Assembly (NCBI GenBank): GCA_038380435.1
Contig: JAWZYU010000034.1
Coordinates: 24,655,404 to 24,719,403 of the forward strand
Origin: Ryuthela nishihirai
Taxonomy: Eukaryota > Arthropoda > Arachnida > Araneae > Heptathelidae
Direction: 5' to 3'
DNA: 64,000 nt
Below are positions 51,941 through 64,000 of the stretch, piece by piece (the stretch's first letter is position 1; the number at the start of each line of letters is the position of its first letter). A program made the translations under genes and the position numbers. The notes beneath the pieces were generated by a model. It was not told where the DNA came from. It saw only the letters and a program-made list of their open reading frames with translations, and ran no database searches.

Positions 51941-52774
51941 CATTAGTTTTTTCCACGGTAATTGATGGACCATTAGTTCATTCGTCAGTAATTGATGGAT
52001 CATTAGTTCATTCGTTCGTCAGTAATGGATGGATCATTAGTTCATTCGTCAGTAATGGATGGATCATTAGTTCATTCATTCGTCAGTAATTGATGGATCA
52101 TTAATTCATTCGTCAGTAATGGATTGATCATTAGTTCATTCGTTCGTCAGTAATGGATGGATCATTAGTTCATTCGTCAGTAATGGATGGATCATTAGTT
52201 CATTCATTCGTCAGTAATCGATGGATCATTAATTCATTCGTCGGTAACTGATGGATCATTAATTCATTCATTCATCGGTAATTGATGGATCGTTAGTTCA
52301 TTCATTCGTCAGTAATGGATGGATCATTAATTCATTCGTCAGTAATTGATGGATCATTAGTTCATTCATTCGTCAGTAATGGATGGATCATTAGTTCATT
52401 CATTCGTCAGTAATTGATGGATCATTAATTCATTCGTCAGTAATTGATGGATCATTAGTTCATTCATTCATCGGTAATTGATGGATCATTAGTTCATTCA
52501 TTCGTCAGTAATGGATGGATCATTAGTTCATTCATTCATCGGTAATTGATGGATCATTAGTTCATTCATTCGTCAGTAATGGATGGATCATTAATTCATT
52601 CGTCAGTAATTGATGGATCATTAGTTCATTCATTCGTCAGTAATGGATGGATCATTAGTTCATTCATTCGTCAGTAATGGATGGATCATTAGTTCATTCA
52701 TTCGTCAGTAATGGATGGATCATTAGTTCATTCATTCATCGGTAATTGATGGATCATTAGTTCATTCATTCGTC

Positions 52775-54800
52775 AGTAATGGATGGATCATTAGTTCATT
52801 CATTCGTCAGTAATGGATGGATAATTAGTTCATTCATTCGTCAGTAATGGATGGATCATTAATTCATTCGTCAGTAATTGATGGATCATTAGTTCATTCA
52901 TTCGTCAGTAATGGATGGATCATTAGTTCATTCATTCGTCAGTAATTGATGGATCATTAGTTCATTCATTCGTCAGTAATTGATGGATCATTAATTCATT
53001 CTTCAGTAATCGATGGATCATTAGTTCATTCGTCAGTAATGGATGGATCATTAGTTCATTCATTCGTCAGTAATGGATGGATCATTAGTTCATTCATTCG
53101 TCAGTAATGGATGGATCATTAGTTCATTCATTCGTCAGTAATGGATGGATCATTAGTTCATTCATTCGTCAGTAATTGATGGATCATTAATTCATTCGTC
53201 GGTAATTGATGGATCATTAATTCATTCATTCATCGGTAATTGATGGATCATTAGTTCATTCATTCGTCAGTAACTGATGGATCATTAGTTCATTCGTCGA
53301 TAATTGATGGATCATTAGTTCATTCATTCATCGGTAATTGATGGATCATTAGTTCATTCATTCGTCAGTAATTGATGGATCATTAATTCATTCGTCAGTA
53401 ATTGATGGATCATTAGTTCAGTCGTCAGTAACTGATGGATTATTAATTCATTCGTCAGTAATTGATGGATCATTAATTCATTCGTGAGGAATTGATGGAT
53501 CATTAATTCATTCGTCAGGAATTGATGGATCATTAGTTCATTCATTCATCGGTAATTGATGGATCATTAGTTCATTCATTCGTCAGTAATGGATGGATCA
53601 TTAATTCATTCGTCAGTAATTGATGGATCATTAGTTCATTCATTCGTCAGTAATCGATGGATCATTAATTCATTCGTCAGTAATTGATGGATCATTAGTT
53701 CATTCATTCGTCAGTAATGGATGGATCATTAATTCATTCGTCAGTAATTGATGGATCATTAGTTCATTCATTCGTCAGTAATTGATGGATCATTAGTTCA
53801 TTCATTCATCGGTAATTGATGGATCATTAGTTCATTCATTCGTCAGTAATGGATGGATAATTAGTTCATTCATTCGTCAGTAATGGATGGATCATTAATT
53901 CATTCGTCAGTAATTGATGGATCATTAGTTCATTCATTCGTCAGTAATGGATGGATCATTAGTTCATTCATTCGTCAGTAATTGATGGATCATTAGTTCA
54001 TTCATTCGTCAGTAATTGATGGATCATTAATTCATTCGTCAGTAATCGATGGATCATTAGTTCATTCGTCAGTAATGGATGGATCATTAGTTCATTCATT
54101 CGTCAGTAATGGATGGATCATTAGTTCATTCATTCGTCAGTAATGGATGGATCATTAGTTCATTCATTCGTCAGTAATGGATGGATCATTAGTTCATTCA
54201 TTCGTCAGTAATTGATGGATCATTAATTCATTCGTCGGTAATTGATGGATCATTAATTCATTCATTCATCGGTAATTGATGGATCATTAGTTCATTCATT
54301 CGTCAGTAACTGATGGATCATTAGTTCATTCGTCGATAATTGATGGATCATTAGTTCATTCATTCATCGGTAATTGATGGATCATTAGTTCATTCATTCG
54401 TCAGTAATTGATGGATCATTAATTCATTCGTCAGTAATTGATGGATCATTAGTTCAGTCGTCAGTAATTGATGGATTATTAATTCATTCGTCAGTAATTG
54501 ATGGATCATTAATTCATTCGTGAGGAATTGATGGATCATTAATTCATTCGTCAGGAATTGATGGATCATTAGTTCATTCATTCATCGGTAATTGATGGAT
54601 CATTAGTTCATTCATTCGTCAGTAATGGATGGATCATTAATTCATTCGTCAGTAATTGATGGATCATTAGTTCATTCATTCGTCAGTAATCGATGGATCA
54701 TTAATTCATTCGTCAGTAATTGATGGATCATTAGTTCATTCATTCGTCAGTAATGGATGGATCATTAATTCATTCGTCAGTAATTGATGGATCATTTGTT
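52775..54800 (+). repeat. Tandem pair of 1,036-bp higher-order units
   Basis: Rare variants recur exactly 1,036 bp apart: GGATAATT at 52819 and 53855, the CAGTCGTCAG monomer at 53419 and 54455, and the GTGAGGAATT monomer soon after each. The matching segments are about 52775-53810 and 53811-54800. Confidence 0.88.
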
Positions 54801-57800
54801 CATTCATTCGTCAGTAATGGAAGGATCATTAATTCATTCATTCGTCAGTAATGGATGGATCATTAGTTCATTCATTCGTCAGTAATTGATGGATCATTAG
54901 TTCATTCATTCATCGGTAATTGATGGATCATTAGTTCATTCATTCGTCAGTAATAGATGGATCATTAATTCATTCGTCAGTAATTGATGGATCATTAGTT
55001 CATTCATTCGTCAGTAATGGATGGATCATTAATCCATTCGTCAGTAATTGATGGATCATTAGTTCATTCATTCGTCAGTAATGGATGGATCATTAATTCA
55101 TTCGTCAGTAATGGATGGATCATTAATTCATTCGTCAGTAATGGATGGATCATTAGTTCATTCATTCGTCAGTAATGGATGGATCGTTAATTCATTCGTC
55201 AGTAATGGATGGATCATTAGTTCATTCATTCGTCAGTAATGGATGGATCATTAATTCATTCGTCAGTAATTGATGGATCATTAGTTCATTCATTCGTCAG
55301 TAATGGATGGATCATTAGTTCATTCATTCGTCAGTAATTGATGGATCATTAATTCATTCGTCAGTAATCGATGGATCATTAGTTCATTCGTCAGTAATGG
55401 ATGGATCATTAGTTCATTCATTCGTCAGTAATGGATGGATCATTAGTTCATTCATTCGTCAGTAATGGATGGATCATTAGTTCATTCATTCGTCAGTAAT
55501 GGATGGATCATTAGTTCATTCATTCATCGGTAATTGATGGATCATTAGTTCATTCATTCGTCAGTAATGGATGGATCATTAGTTCATTCATTCGTCAGTA
55601 ATGGATGGATCATTAGTTCATTCATTCGTCAGTAATGGATGGATCATTAGTTCATTCATTCGTCAGTAATGGATGGATCATTAATTCATTCGTCAGTAAT
55701 TGATGGATCATTAGTTCATTCATTCGTCAGTAATGGATGGATCATTAGTTCATTCATTCGTCAGTAATTGATGGATCATTAGTTCATTCATTCGTCAGTA
55801 ATTGATGGATCATTAATTCATTCGTCAGTAATCGATGGATCATTAGTTCATTCGTCAGTAATGGATGGATCATTAGTTCATTCATTCGTCAGTAATGGAT
55901 GGATCATTAGTTCATGTATTCGTCAGTAATGGATGGATCATTAGTTCATTCATTCGTCAGTAATTGATGGATCATTAATTCATTCGTCGGTAATTGATGG
56001 ATCATTAATTCATTCATTCATCGGTAATTGATGGATCATTAGTTCATTCATTCGTCAGTAACTGATGGATCATTAGTTCATTCGTCGATAATTGATGGAT
56101 CATTAGTTCATTCATTCATCGGTAATTGATGGATCATTAGTTCATTCATTCGTCAGTAATTGATGGATCATTAATTCATTCGTCAGTAATTGATGGATCA
56201 TTAGTTCATTCGTCAGTAACTGATGGATCATTAGTTCATTCATTCATCGGTAATTGATGGATCATTAGTTCAGTCGTCAGTAATTGATGGATTATTAATT
56301 CATTCGTCAGTAATTGATGGATCATTAATTCATTCGTCAGGAATTGATGGATCATTAATTCATTCGTCAGGAATTGATGGATCATTAGTTCATTCATTCA
56401 TCGGTAATTGATGGATCATTAGTTCATTCATTCGTCAGTAATGGTTGGATCATTAATTCATTCGTCAGTAATTGATGGATCATTAGTTCATTCATTCGTC
56501 AGTAATGGATGGATCATTAATTCATTCGTCAGTAATTGATGGATCATTAGTTCATTCATTCGTCAGTAATGGATGGATCATTAATTCATTCGTCAGTAAT
56601 GGATGGATCATTAGTTCATTCATTCGTCAGTAATGGATGGATCATTAATTCATTCGTCAGTAATTGATGGATCATTAGTTCATTCATTCGTCAGTAATCG
56701 ATGGATCATTAATTCATTCGTCAGTAATTGATGGATCATTAGTTCATTCATTCGTCAGTAATGGATGGATCATTAATTCATTCGTCAGTAATTGATGGAT
56801 CATTTGTTCATTCATTCGTCAGTAATGGAAGGATCATTAATTCATTCATTCGTCAGTAATGGATGGATCATTAGTTCATTCATTCGTCAGTAATTGATGG
56901 ATCATTAGTTCATTCATTCATCGGTAATTGATGGATCATTAGTTCATTCATTCGTCAGTAATAGATGGATCATTAATTCATTCGTCAGTAATTGATGGAT
57001 CATTAGTTCATTCATTCGTCAGTAATGGATGGATCATTAATCCATTCGTCAGTAATTGATGGATCATTAGTTCATTCATTCGTCAGTAATGGATGGATCA
57101 TTAATTCATTCGTCAGTAATGGATGGATCATTAATTCATTCGTCAGTAATGGATGGATCATTAGTTCATTCATTCGTCAGTAATGGATGGATCGTTAATT
57201 CATTCGTCAGTAATGGATGGATCATTAGTTCATTCATTCGTCAGTAATGGATGGATCATTAATTCATTCGTCAGTAATTGATGGATCATTAGTTCATTCA
57301 TTCGTCAGTAATGGATGGATCATTAGTTCATTCATTCGTCAGTAATTGATGGATCATTAATTCATTCGTCAGTAATCGATGGATCATTAGTTCATTCGTC
57401 AGTAATGGATGGATCATTAGTTCATTCATTCGTCAGTAATGGATGGATCATTAGTTCATTCATTCGTCAGTAATGGATGGATCATTAGTTCATTCATTCG
57501 TCAGTAATGGATGGATCATTAGTTCATTCATTCATCGGTAATTGATGGATCATTAGTTCATTCATTCGTCAGTAATGGATGGATCATTAGTTCATTCATT
57601 CGTCAGTAATGGATGGATCATTAGTTCATTCATTCGTCAGTAATGGATGGATCATTAGTTCATTCATTCGTCAGTAATGGATGGATCATTAATTCATTCG
57701 TCAGTAATTGATGGATCATTAGTTCATTCATTCGTCAGTAATGGATGGATCATTAGTTCATTCATTCGTCAGTAATTGATGGATCATTAGTTCATTCATT

Positions 57801-58665
57801 CGTCAGTAATTGATGGATCATTAATTCATTCGTCAGTAATCGATGGATCATTAGTTCATTCGTCAGTAATGGATGGATCATTAGTTCATTCATTCGTCAG
57901 TAATGGATGGATCATTAGTTCATGTATTCGTCAGTAATGGATGGATCATTAGTTCATTCATTCGTCAGTAATTGATGGATCATTAATTCATTCGTCGGTA
58001 ATTGATGGATCATTAATTCATTCATTCATCGGTAATTGATGGATCATTAGTTCATTCATTCGTCAGTAACTGATGGATCATTAGTTCATTCGTCGATAAT
58101 TGATGGATCATTAGTTCATTCATTCATCGGTAATTGATGGATCATTAGTTCATTCATTCGTCAGTAATTGATGGATCATTAATTCATTCGTCAGTAATTG
58201 ATGGATCATTAGTTCATTCGTCAGTAACTGATGGATCATTAGTTCATTCATTCATCGGTAATTGATGGATCATTAGTTCAGTCGTCAGTAATTGATGGAT
58301 TATTAATTCATTCGTCAGTAATTGATGGATCATTAATTCATTCGTCAGGAATTGATGGATCATTAATTCATTCGTCAGGAATTGATGGATCATTAGTTCA
58401 TTCATTCATCGGTAATTGATGGATCATTAGTTCATTCATTCGTCAGTAATGGTTGGATCATTAATTCATTCGTCAGTAATTGATGGATCATTAGTTCATT
58501 CATTCGTCAGTAATGGATGGATCATTAATTCATTCGTCAGTAATTGATGGATCATTAGTTCATTCATTCGTCAGTAATGGATGGATCATTAATTCATTCG
58601 TCAGTAATGGATGGATCATTAGTTCATTCATTCGTCAGTAATGGATGGATCATTAATTCATTCGT
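54600..58665 (+). repeat. Tandem pair of 2,008-bp higher-order units
   Basis: Rare variants repeat exactly 2,008 bp apart: GGAAGGATC at 54821 and 56829, CATGTATTCG at 55916 and 57924, and CAGTCGTCAG at 56271 and 58279. The match begins at about 54600 (partner 56608) and fails again after about 58665. Confidence 0.9.
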
Positions 58666-58799
58666 CAGTAATGGATGGATCATTAATTCATTCGTCAGTA
58701 ATTGATGGATCATTAGTTCATTCATTCGTCAGTAATGGATGGATCATTAGTTCATTCATTCGTCAGTAATTGATGGATCATTAATTCATTCGTCAGTAA

Positions 58800-61700
58800 T
58801 CGATGGATCATTAGTTCATTCGTTAGTAATGGATGGATCATTAGTTCATTCATTCGTCAGTAATGGATGGATCATTAGTTCATTCATTCGTCAGTAATGG
58901 ATGGATCGTTAGTTCATTCATTCGTCAGTAATGGATGGATCATTAGTTCATTCATCCGTCAGTAATGGATGGATCATTAGTTCATTCATTCATCGGTAAT
59001 TGATGGATCATTAGTTCATTCATTCGTCAGTAATGGATGGATCATTAGTTCATTCATTCGTCAGTAATGGATGTATCATTAGTTCATTCATTCGTCAGTA
59101 ATGGATGGATCGATAATTCATTCGTCAGTAATTGATGGATCATTAGTTCATTCATTCGTCAGTAATGGATGGATCATTAGTTCATTCATTCGTCAGTAAT
59201 TGATGGATCATTAGTTCATTCATTCGTCAGTAATTGATGGATCATAAATTCATTCGTCAGTAATCGATGGATCATTAGTTCATTCGTCAGTAATGGATGG
59301 ATCATTAGTTCATTCATTCGTCAGTAATGGATGGATCATTAGTTCATTCATTCGTCAGTAATGGATGGATCATTAGTTCATTCATTCGTCAGTAATTGAT
59401 GGATCATTAATTCATTCGTCGGTAATTGATGGATCATTAATTCATTCATTCATCGGTAATTGATGGATCATTAGTTCATTCATTCGTCAGTAACTGATGG
59501 ATCATTAGTTCATTCGTCGATAATTGATGGATCATTAGTTCATTCATTCGTCAGTAATTGATGGATCATTAATTCATTCGTCAGTAATTGATGGATCATT
59601 AGTTCATTCGTCAGTAACTGATGGATCATTAGTTCATTCATTCATCGGTAATTGATGGATCATTAGTTCAGTCGTCAGTAATTGATGGATTATTAATTCA
59701 TTCGTCAGTAATTGATGGATCATTAATTCATTCGTCAGTAATTGATGGATCATTAATTCATTCGTCAGTAATTGATGGATCATTAGTTCATTCATTCATC
59801 GGTAATTGATGGATCATTAGTTCATTCATTCGTCAGTAATGGATGGATCATTAGTTCATTCATTCATCGGTAATTGATGGATCATTAGTTCATTCATTCG
59901 TCAGTAATGGATGGATCATTAGTTCATTCATTCGTCAGTAATGGATGGATCATTAGTTCATTCATTCGTCAGTAATGGATGGATCATTAGTTCATTCATT
60001 CGTCAGTAATGGATGGATCATTAGTTCATTCATTCATCGGTAATTGATGGATCATTAGTTCATTCATTCGTCAGTAATGGATGGATCATTAGTTCATTCA
60101 TTCGTCAGTAATGGATGGATAATTAGTTCATTCATTCGTCAGTAATGGATGGATCATTAATTCATTCGTCAGTAATTGATGGATCATTAGTTCATTCATT
60201 CGTCAGTAATTGATGGATCATTAGTTCATTCATTCGTCAGTAATTGATGGATCATTAGTTCATTCATTCGTCAGTAATTGATGGATCATTAATTCATTCG
60301 TCAGTAATCGATGGATCATTAGTTCATTCGTCAGTAATGGATGGATCATTAGTTCATTCATTCGTCAGTAATGGATGGATCATTAGTTCATTCATTCGTC
60401 AGTAATGGATGGATCATTAGTTCATTCATTCGTCAGTAATTGATGGATCATTAATTCATTCGTCGGTAATTGATGGATCATTAATTCATTCATTCATCGG
60501 TAATTGATGGATCATTAGTTCATTCATTCGTCAGTAACTGATGGATCATTAGTTCATTCGTCGATAATTGATGGATCATTAGTTCATTCATTCATCGGTA
60601 ATTGATGGATCATTAGTTCATTCATTCGTCAGTAATTGATGGATCATTAATTCATTCGTCAGTAATTGATGGATCATTAGTTCATTCGTCAGTAACTGAT
60701 GGATCATTAGTTCATTCATTCATCGGTAATTGATGGATCATTAGTTCAGTCGTCAGTAATTGATGGATTATTAATTCATTCGTCAGTAATTGATGGATCA
60801 TTAATTCATTCGTGAGGAATTGATGGATCATTAATTCATTCGTCAGGAATTGATGGATCATTAGTTCATTCATTCATCGGTAATTGATGGATCATTAGTT
60901 CATTCATTCGTCAGTAATGGATGGATCATTAATTCATTCGTCAGTAATTGATGGATCATTAGTTCATTCATTCGTCAGTAATCGATGGATCATTAATTCA
61001 TTCGTCAGTAATTGATGGATCATTAGTTCATTCATTCGTCAGTAATGGATGGATCATTAATTCATTCGTCAGTAATTGATGGATCATTAGTTCATTCATT
61101 CGTCAGTAATGGAAGGATCATTAATTCATTCATTCGTCAGTAATGGATGGATCATTAGTTCATTCATTCGTCAGTAATTGATGGATCATTAGTTCATTCA
61201 TTCATCGGTAATTGATGGATCATTAGTTCATTCATTCGTCAGTAATAGATGGATCATTAATTCATTCGTCAGTAATTGATGGATCATTAGTTCATTCATT
61301 CGTCAGTAATGGATGGATCATTAATCCATTCGTCAGTAATTGATGGATCATTAGTTCATTCATTCGTCAGTAATGGATGGATCATTAATTCATTCGTCAG
61401 TAATGGATGGATCATTAGTTCATTCATTCGTCAGTAATGGATGGATCATTAATTCATTCGTCAGTAATTGATGGATCATTAGTTCATTCATTCGTCAGTA
61501 ATGGATGGATCATTAGTTCATTCATTCGTCAGTAATTGATGGATCATTAATTCATTCGTCAGTAATCGATGGATCATTAGTTCATTCGTCAGTAATGGAT
61601 GGATCATTAGTTCATTCATTCGTCAGTAATGGATGGATCATTAGTTCATTCATTCGTCAGTAATGGATGGATCATTAGTTCATTCATTCGTCAGTAATGG

Positions 61701-64000
61701 ATGGATCATTAGTTCATTCATTCATCGGTAATTGATGGATCATTAGTTCATTCATTCGTCAGTAATGGATGGATCATTAGTTCATTCATTCGTCAGTAAT
61801 GGATGGATCATTAGTTCATTCATTCGTCAGTAATGGATGGATCATTAATTCATTCGTCAGTAATCGATGGATCATTAGTTCATTCGTCAGTAATGGATGG
61901 ATCATTAGTTCATTCATTCCTCAGTAATGGATGGATCATTAGTTCATGTATTCGTCAGTAATGGATGGATCATTAGTTCATTCATTCGTCAGTAATTGAT
62001 GGATCATTAATTCATTCGTCGGTAATTGATGGATCATTAATTCATTCATTCATCGGTAATTGATGGATCATTAGTTCATTCATTCGTCAGTAACTGATGG
62101 ATCATTAGTTCATTCGTCGATAATTGATGGATCATTAGTTCATTCATTCATCGGTAATTGATGGATCATTAGTTCATTCATTCGTCAGTAATTGATGGAT
62201 CATTAATTCATTCGTCAGTAATTGATGGATCATTAGTTCATTCATCAGTAACTGATGGATCATTAGTTCATTCATTCGTCGGTAATTGATGGATCATTAG
62301 TTCAGTCGTCAGTAATTGATGGATTATTAATTCATTCGTCAGTAATTGATGGATCATTAATTCATTCGTCAGGAATTGATGGATCATTAATTCATTCGTC
62401 AGGAATTGATGGATCATTAGTTCATTCATTCATCGGTAATTGATGGATCATTAGTTCATTCATTCGTCAGTAATGGTTGGATCATTAATTCATTCGTCAG
62501 TAATTGATGGATCATTAGTTCATTCATTCGTCAGTAATGGATGGATCATTAATTCATTCGTCAGTAATTGATGGATCATTAGTTCATTCATTCGTCAGTA
62601 ATGGATGGATCATTAGTTCATTCATTCGTCAGTAATGGATGGATCATTAATTCATTCGTCAGTAATGGATGGATCATTAATTCATTCGTCAGTAATTGAT
62701 GGATCATTAGTTCATTCATTCGTCAGTAATGGATGGATCATTAGTTCATTCATTCGTCAGTAATTGATGGATCATTAATTCATTCGTTAGTAATCGATGG
62801 ATCATTAGTTCATTCGTTAGTAATGGATGGATCATTAGTTCATTCATTCGTCAGTAATGGATGGATCATTAGTTCATTCATTCGTCAGTAATGGATGGAT
62901 CATTAGTTCATTCATTCGTCAGTAATGGATGGATCATTAGTTCATTCATTCGTCAGTAATGGATGGATCATTAGTTCATTCATTCATCGGTAATTGATGG
63001 ATCATTAGTTCATTCATTCGTCAGTAATGGATGGATCATTAGTTCATTCATTCGTCAGAAATGGATGGATCATTAGTTCATTCATTCGTCAGTAATGGAT
63101 GGATCGATAATTCATTCGTCAGTAATTGATGGATCATTAGTTCATTCATTCGTCAGTAATGGATGGATCATTAGTTCATTCATTCGTCAGTAATTGATGG
63201 ATCATTAGTTCATTCATTCGTCAGTAATTGATGGATCATAAATTCATTCGTCAGTAATCGATGGATCATTAGTTCATTCGTCAGTAATGGATGGATCATT
63301 AGTTCATTCATTCGTCAGTAATGGATGGATCATTAGTTCATTCATTCGTCAGTAATGGATGGATCATTAGTTCATTCATTCGTCAGTAATTGATGGATCA
63401 TTAATTCATTCGTCGGTAATTGATGGATCATTAATTCATTCATTCATCGGTAATTGATGGATCATTAGTTCATTCATTCGTCAGTAACTGATGGATCATT
63501 AGTTCATTCGTCGATAATTGATGGATCATTAGTTCATTCATTCGTCAGTAATTGATGGATCATTAATTCATTCGTCAGTAATTGATGGATCATTAGTTCA
63601 TTCGTCAGTAACTGATGGATCATTAGTTCATTCATTCATCGGTAATTGATGGATCATTAGTTCAGTCGTCAGTAATTGATGGATTATTAATTCATTCGTC
63701 AGTAATTGATGGATCATTAATTCATTCGTCAGGAATTGATGGATCATTAATTCATTCGTCAGGAATTGATGGATCATTAGTTCATTCATTCATCGGTAAT
63801 TGATGGATCATTAGTTCATTCATTCGTCAGTAATGGATGGATCATTAATTCATTCGTCAGTAATTGATGGATCATTAGTTCATTCATTCGTCAGTAATGG
63901 ATGGATCATTAATTCATTCGTCAGTAATTGATGGATCATTAGTTCATTCATTCGTCAGTAATGGATGGATCATTAGTTCATTCATTCGTCAGTAATGGAT
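58800..64000 (+). repeat. Higher-order copies about 3,994 bp apart
   Basis: TTCGTTAGTAATGG at 58822 and 62816, GGATCGATAATTC at 59111 and 63105, GGATCATAAATTC at 59243 and 63237, and the CAGTCGTCAG monomer at 59671 and 63665 all lie 3,994 bp apart. The second copy runs off the window end. Confidence 0.87.

Larger units (their letters stand above)
51941..64000 (+). repeat. 30/34-bp satellite, at least 12 kb, continues past the window
   Basis: The monomer contains GGATCATTAGTTCATTCATT followed by CGTCAGTAATGGAT (34 bp), or a 30-bp form with one TTCA fewer and usually ATTAATTCATTCG. Other recurring types have ATCGGTAATTGATGG, GTCGATAATTG, GTCAGGAATTG and CAGTCGTCAG. Roughly 370 monomers fit in the window. 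No gene or insertion interrupts it. The 63-codon frames at 53354-53545 and 54390-54581 are repeat products. Confidence 0.97.

Noticed and set aside
53354..54581. Minus-strand 63-codon frames with NELMIHQ-type repeats, as a repeat protein
   Set aside because: They exist only where several 30-bp monomers are adjacent; a 34-bp monomer breaks the frame. They are satellite by-products.

Overview
This is a stretch of repeat-dominated eukaryotic nuclear DNA. The evidence is tRNA-derived SINEs, Tc1/mariner-type foldback elements with TA target sites, minisatellites and a very long satellite, with no bacterial-style gene packing. A decayed Tc1-like transposase and a decayed gene fragment that recalls a multi-copy arthropod protein point to an arthropod. 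An arachnid is plausible, but that rests on memory of similar sequences and was not searched. I find no intact protein-coding gene. Nearly all open reading frames lie inside repeats.

The dominant element is a roughly 390-bp SINE, called SINE-A here. It has a tRNA-like head (A box TGGCTCAGTCGG, B box GGTTCGAGTCC, anticodon-type loop CTCGTAA), a long body and a short AACCC-repeat tail. Clean 10-12 bp target-site duplications (TSDs) flank several copies. In many copies the 3' 169 bp is repeated head to tail, from 2-3 times up to 16 times. Two of these arrays (12,556-15,469 and 17,427-19,165) are bounded as a whole by one TSD, so each is a single SINE insertion turned into a miniature satellite. 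A second repeat register of about 158 bp, with a different joint, occurs at about 24.6-25.2 kb and 26.2-27.4 kb. A second tRNA-derived family, SINE-B (class II tRNA-like head, ATTT-rich tail), and traces of a third, SINE-C, are also present.

Layout: 0-2.2 kb, 5'-truncated SINE-A array. 2.2-6.7 kb, SINE-A and SINE-B insertions around a broken gene fragment (3.59-4.47 kb). 6.7-7.4 kb, a 28-bp minisatellite growing out of a SINE-A head. 8.2-10.5 kb, a 505-bp compound tandem duplication of SINE-A plus flank. 10.5-11.2 kb, Tc1-like transposase pseudogene. 11.8-12.4 kb, foldback element. 12.5-30.6 kb, mostly SINE-A arrays, with a Tc1-type foldback, SINE-B and a MITE nested in SINE-C. 30.6-31.4 kb, unique promoter-like DNA. 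31.5-32.2 kb, composite foldback. 32.9-35.6 kb, a 45-bp/40-bp satellite with a SINE-A inserted. 36-41 kb, foldbacks and SINEs. 41.3-44.9 kb, 41-, 74- and 49-bp minisatellites. 44.9-45.7 kb, unique GC-richer DNA with a candidate 5' exon on the minus strand. 46.2-51.4 kb, SINEs around a unique island with promoter-like motifs (48.6-49.7 kb). 51.9-64.0 kb, a 30/34-bp satellite with nested higher-order repeats of 1,036, 2,008 and about 3,994 bp, running off the window end.

No pathway or operon can be described, since the parts do not cooperate as genes. What they show is a sequence of processes: retroposition, internal module amplification, local homogenisation, and nested insertion of one mobile family into another. 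SINE-A strand is given as + when the tRNA-like head is on the left.
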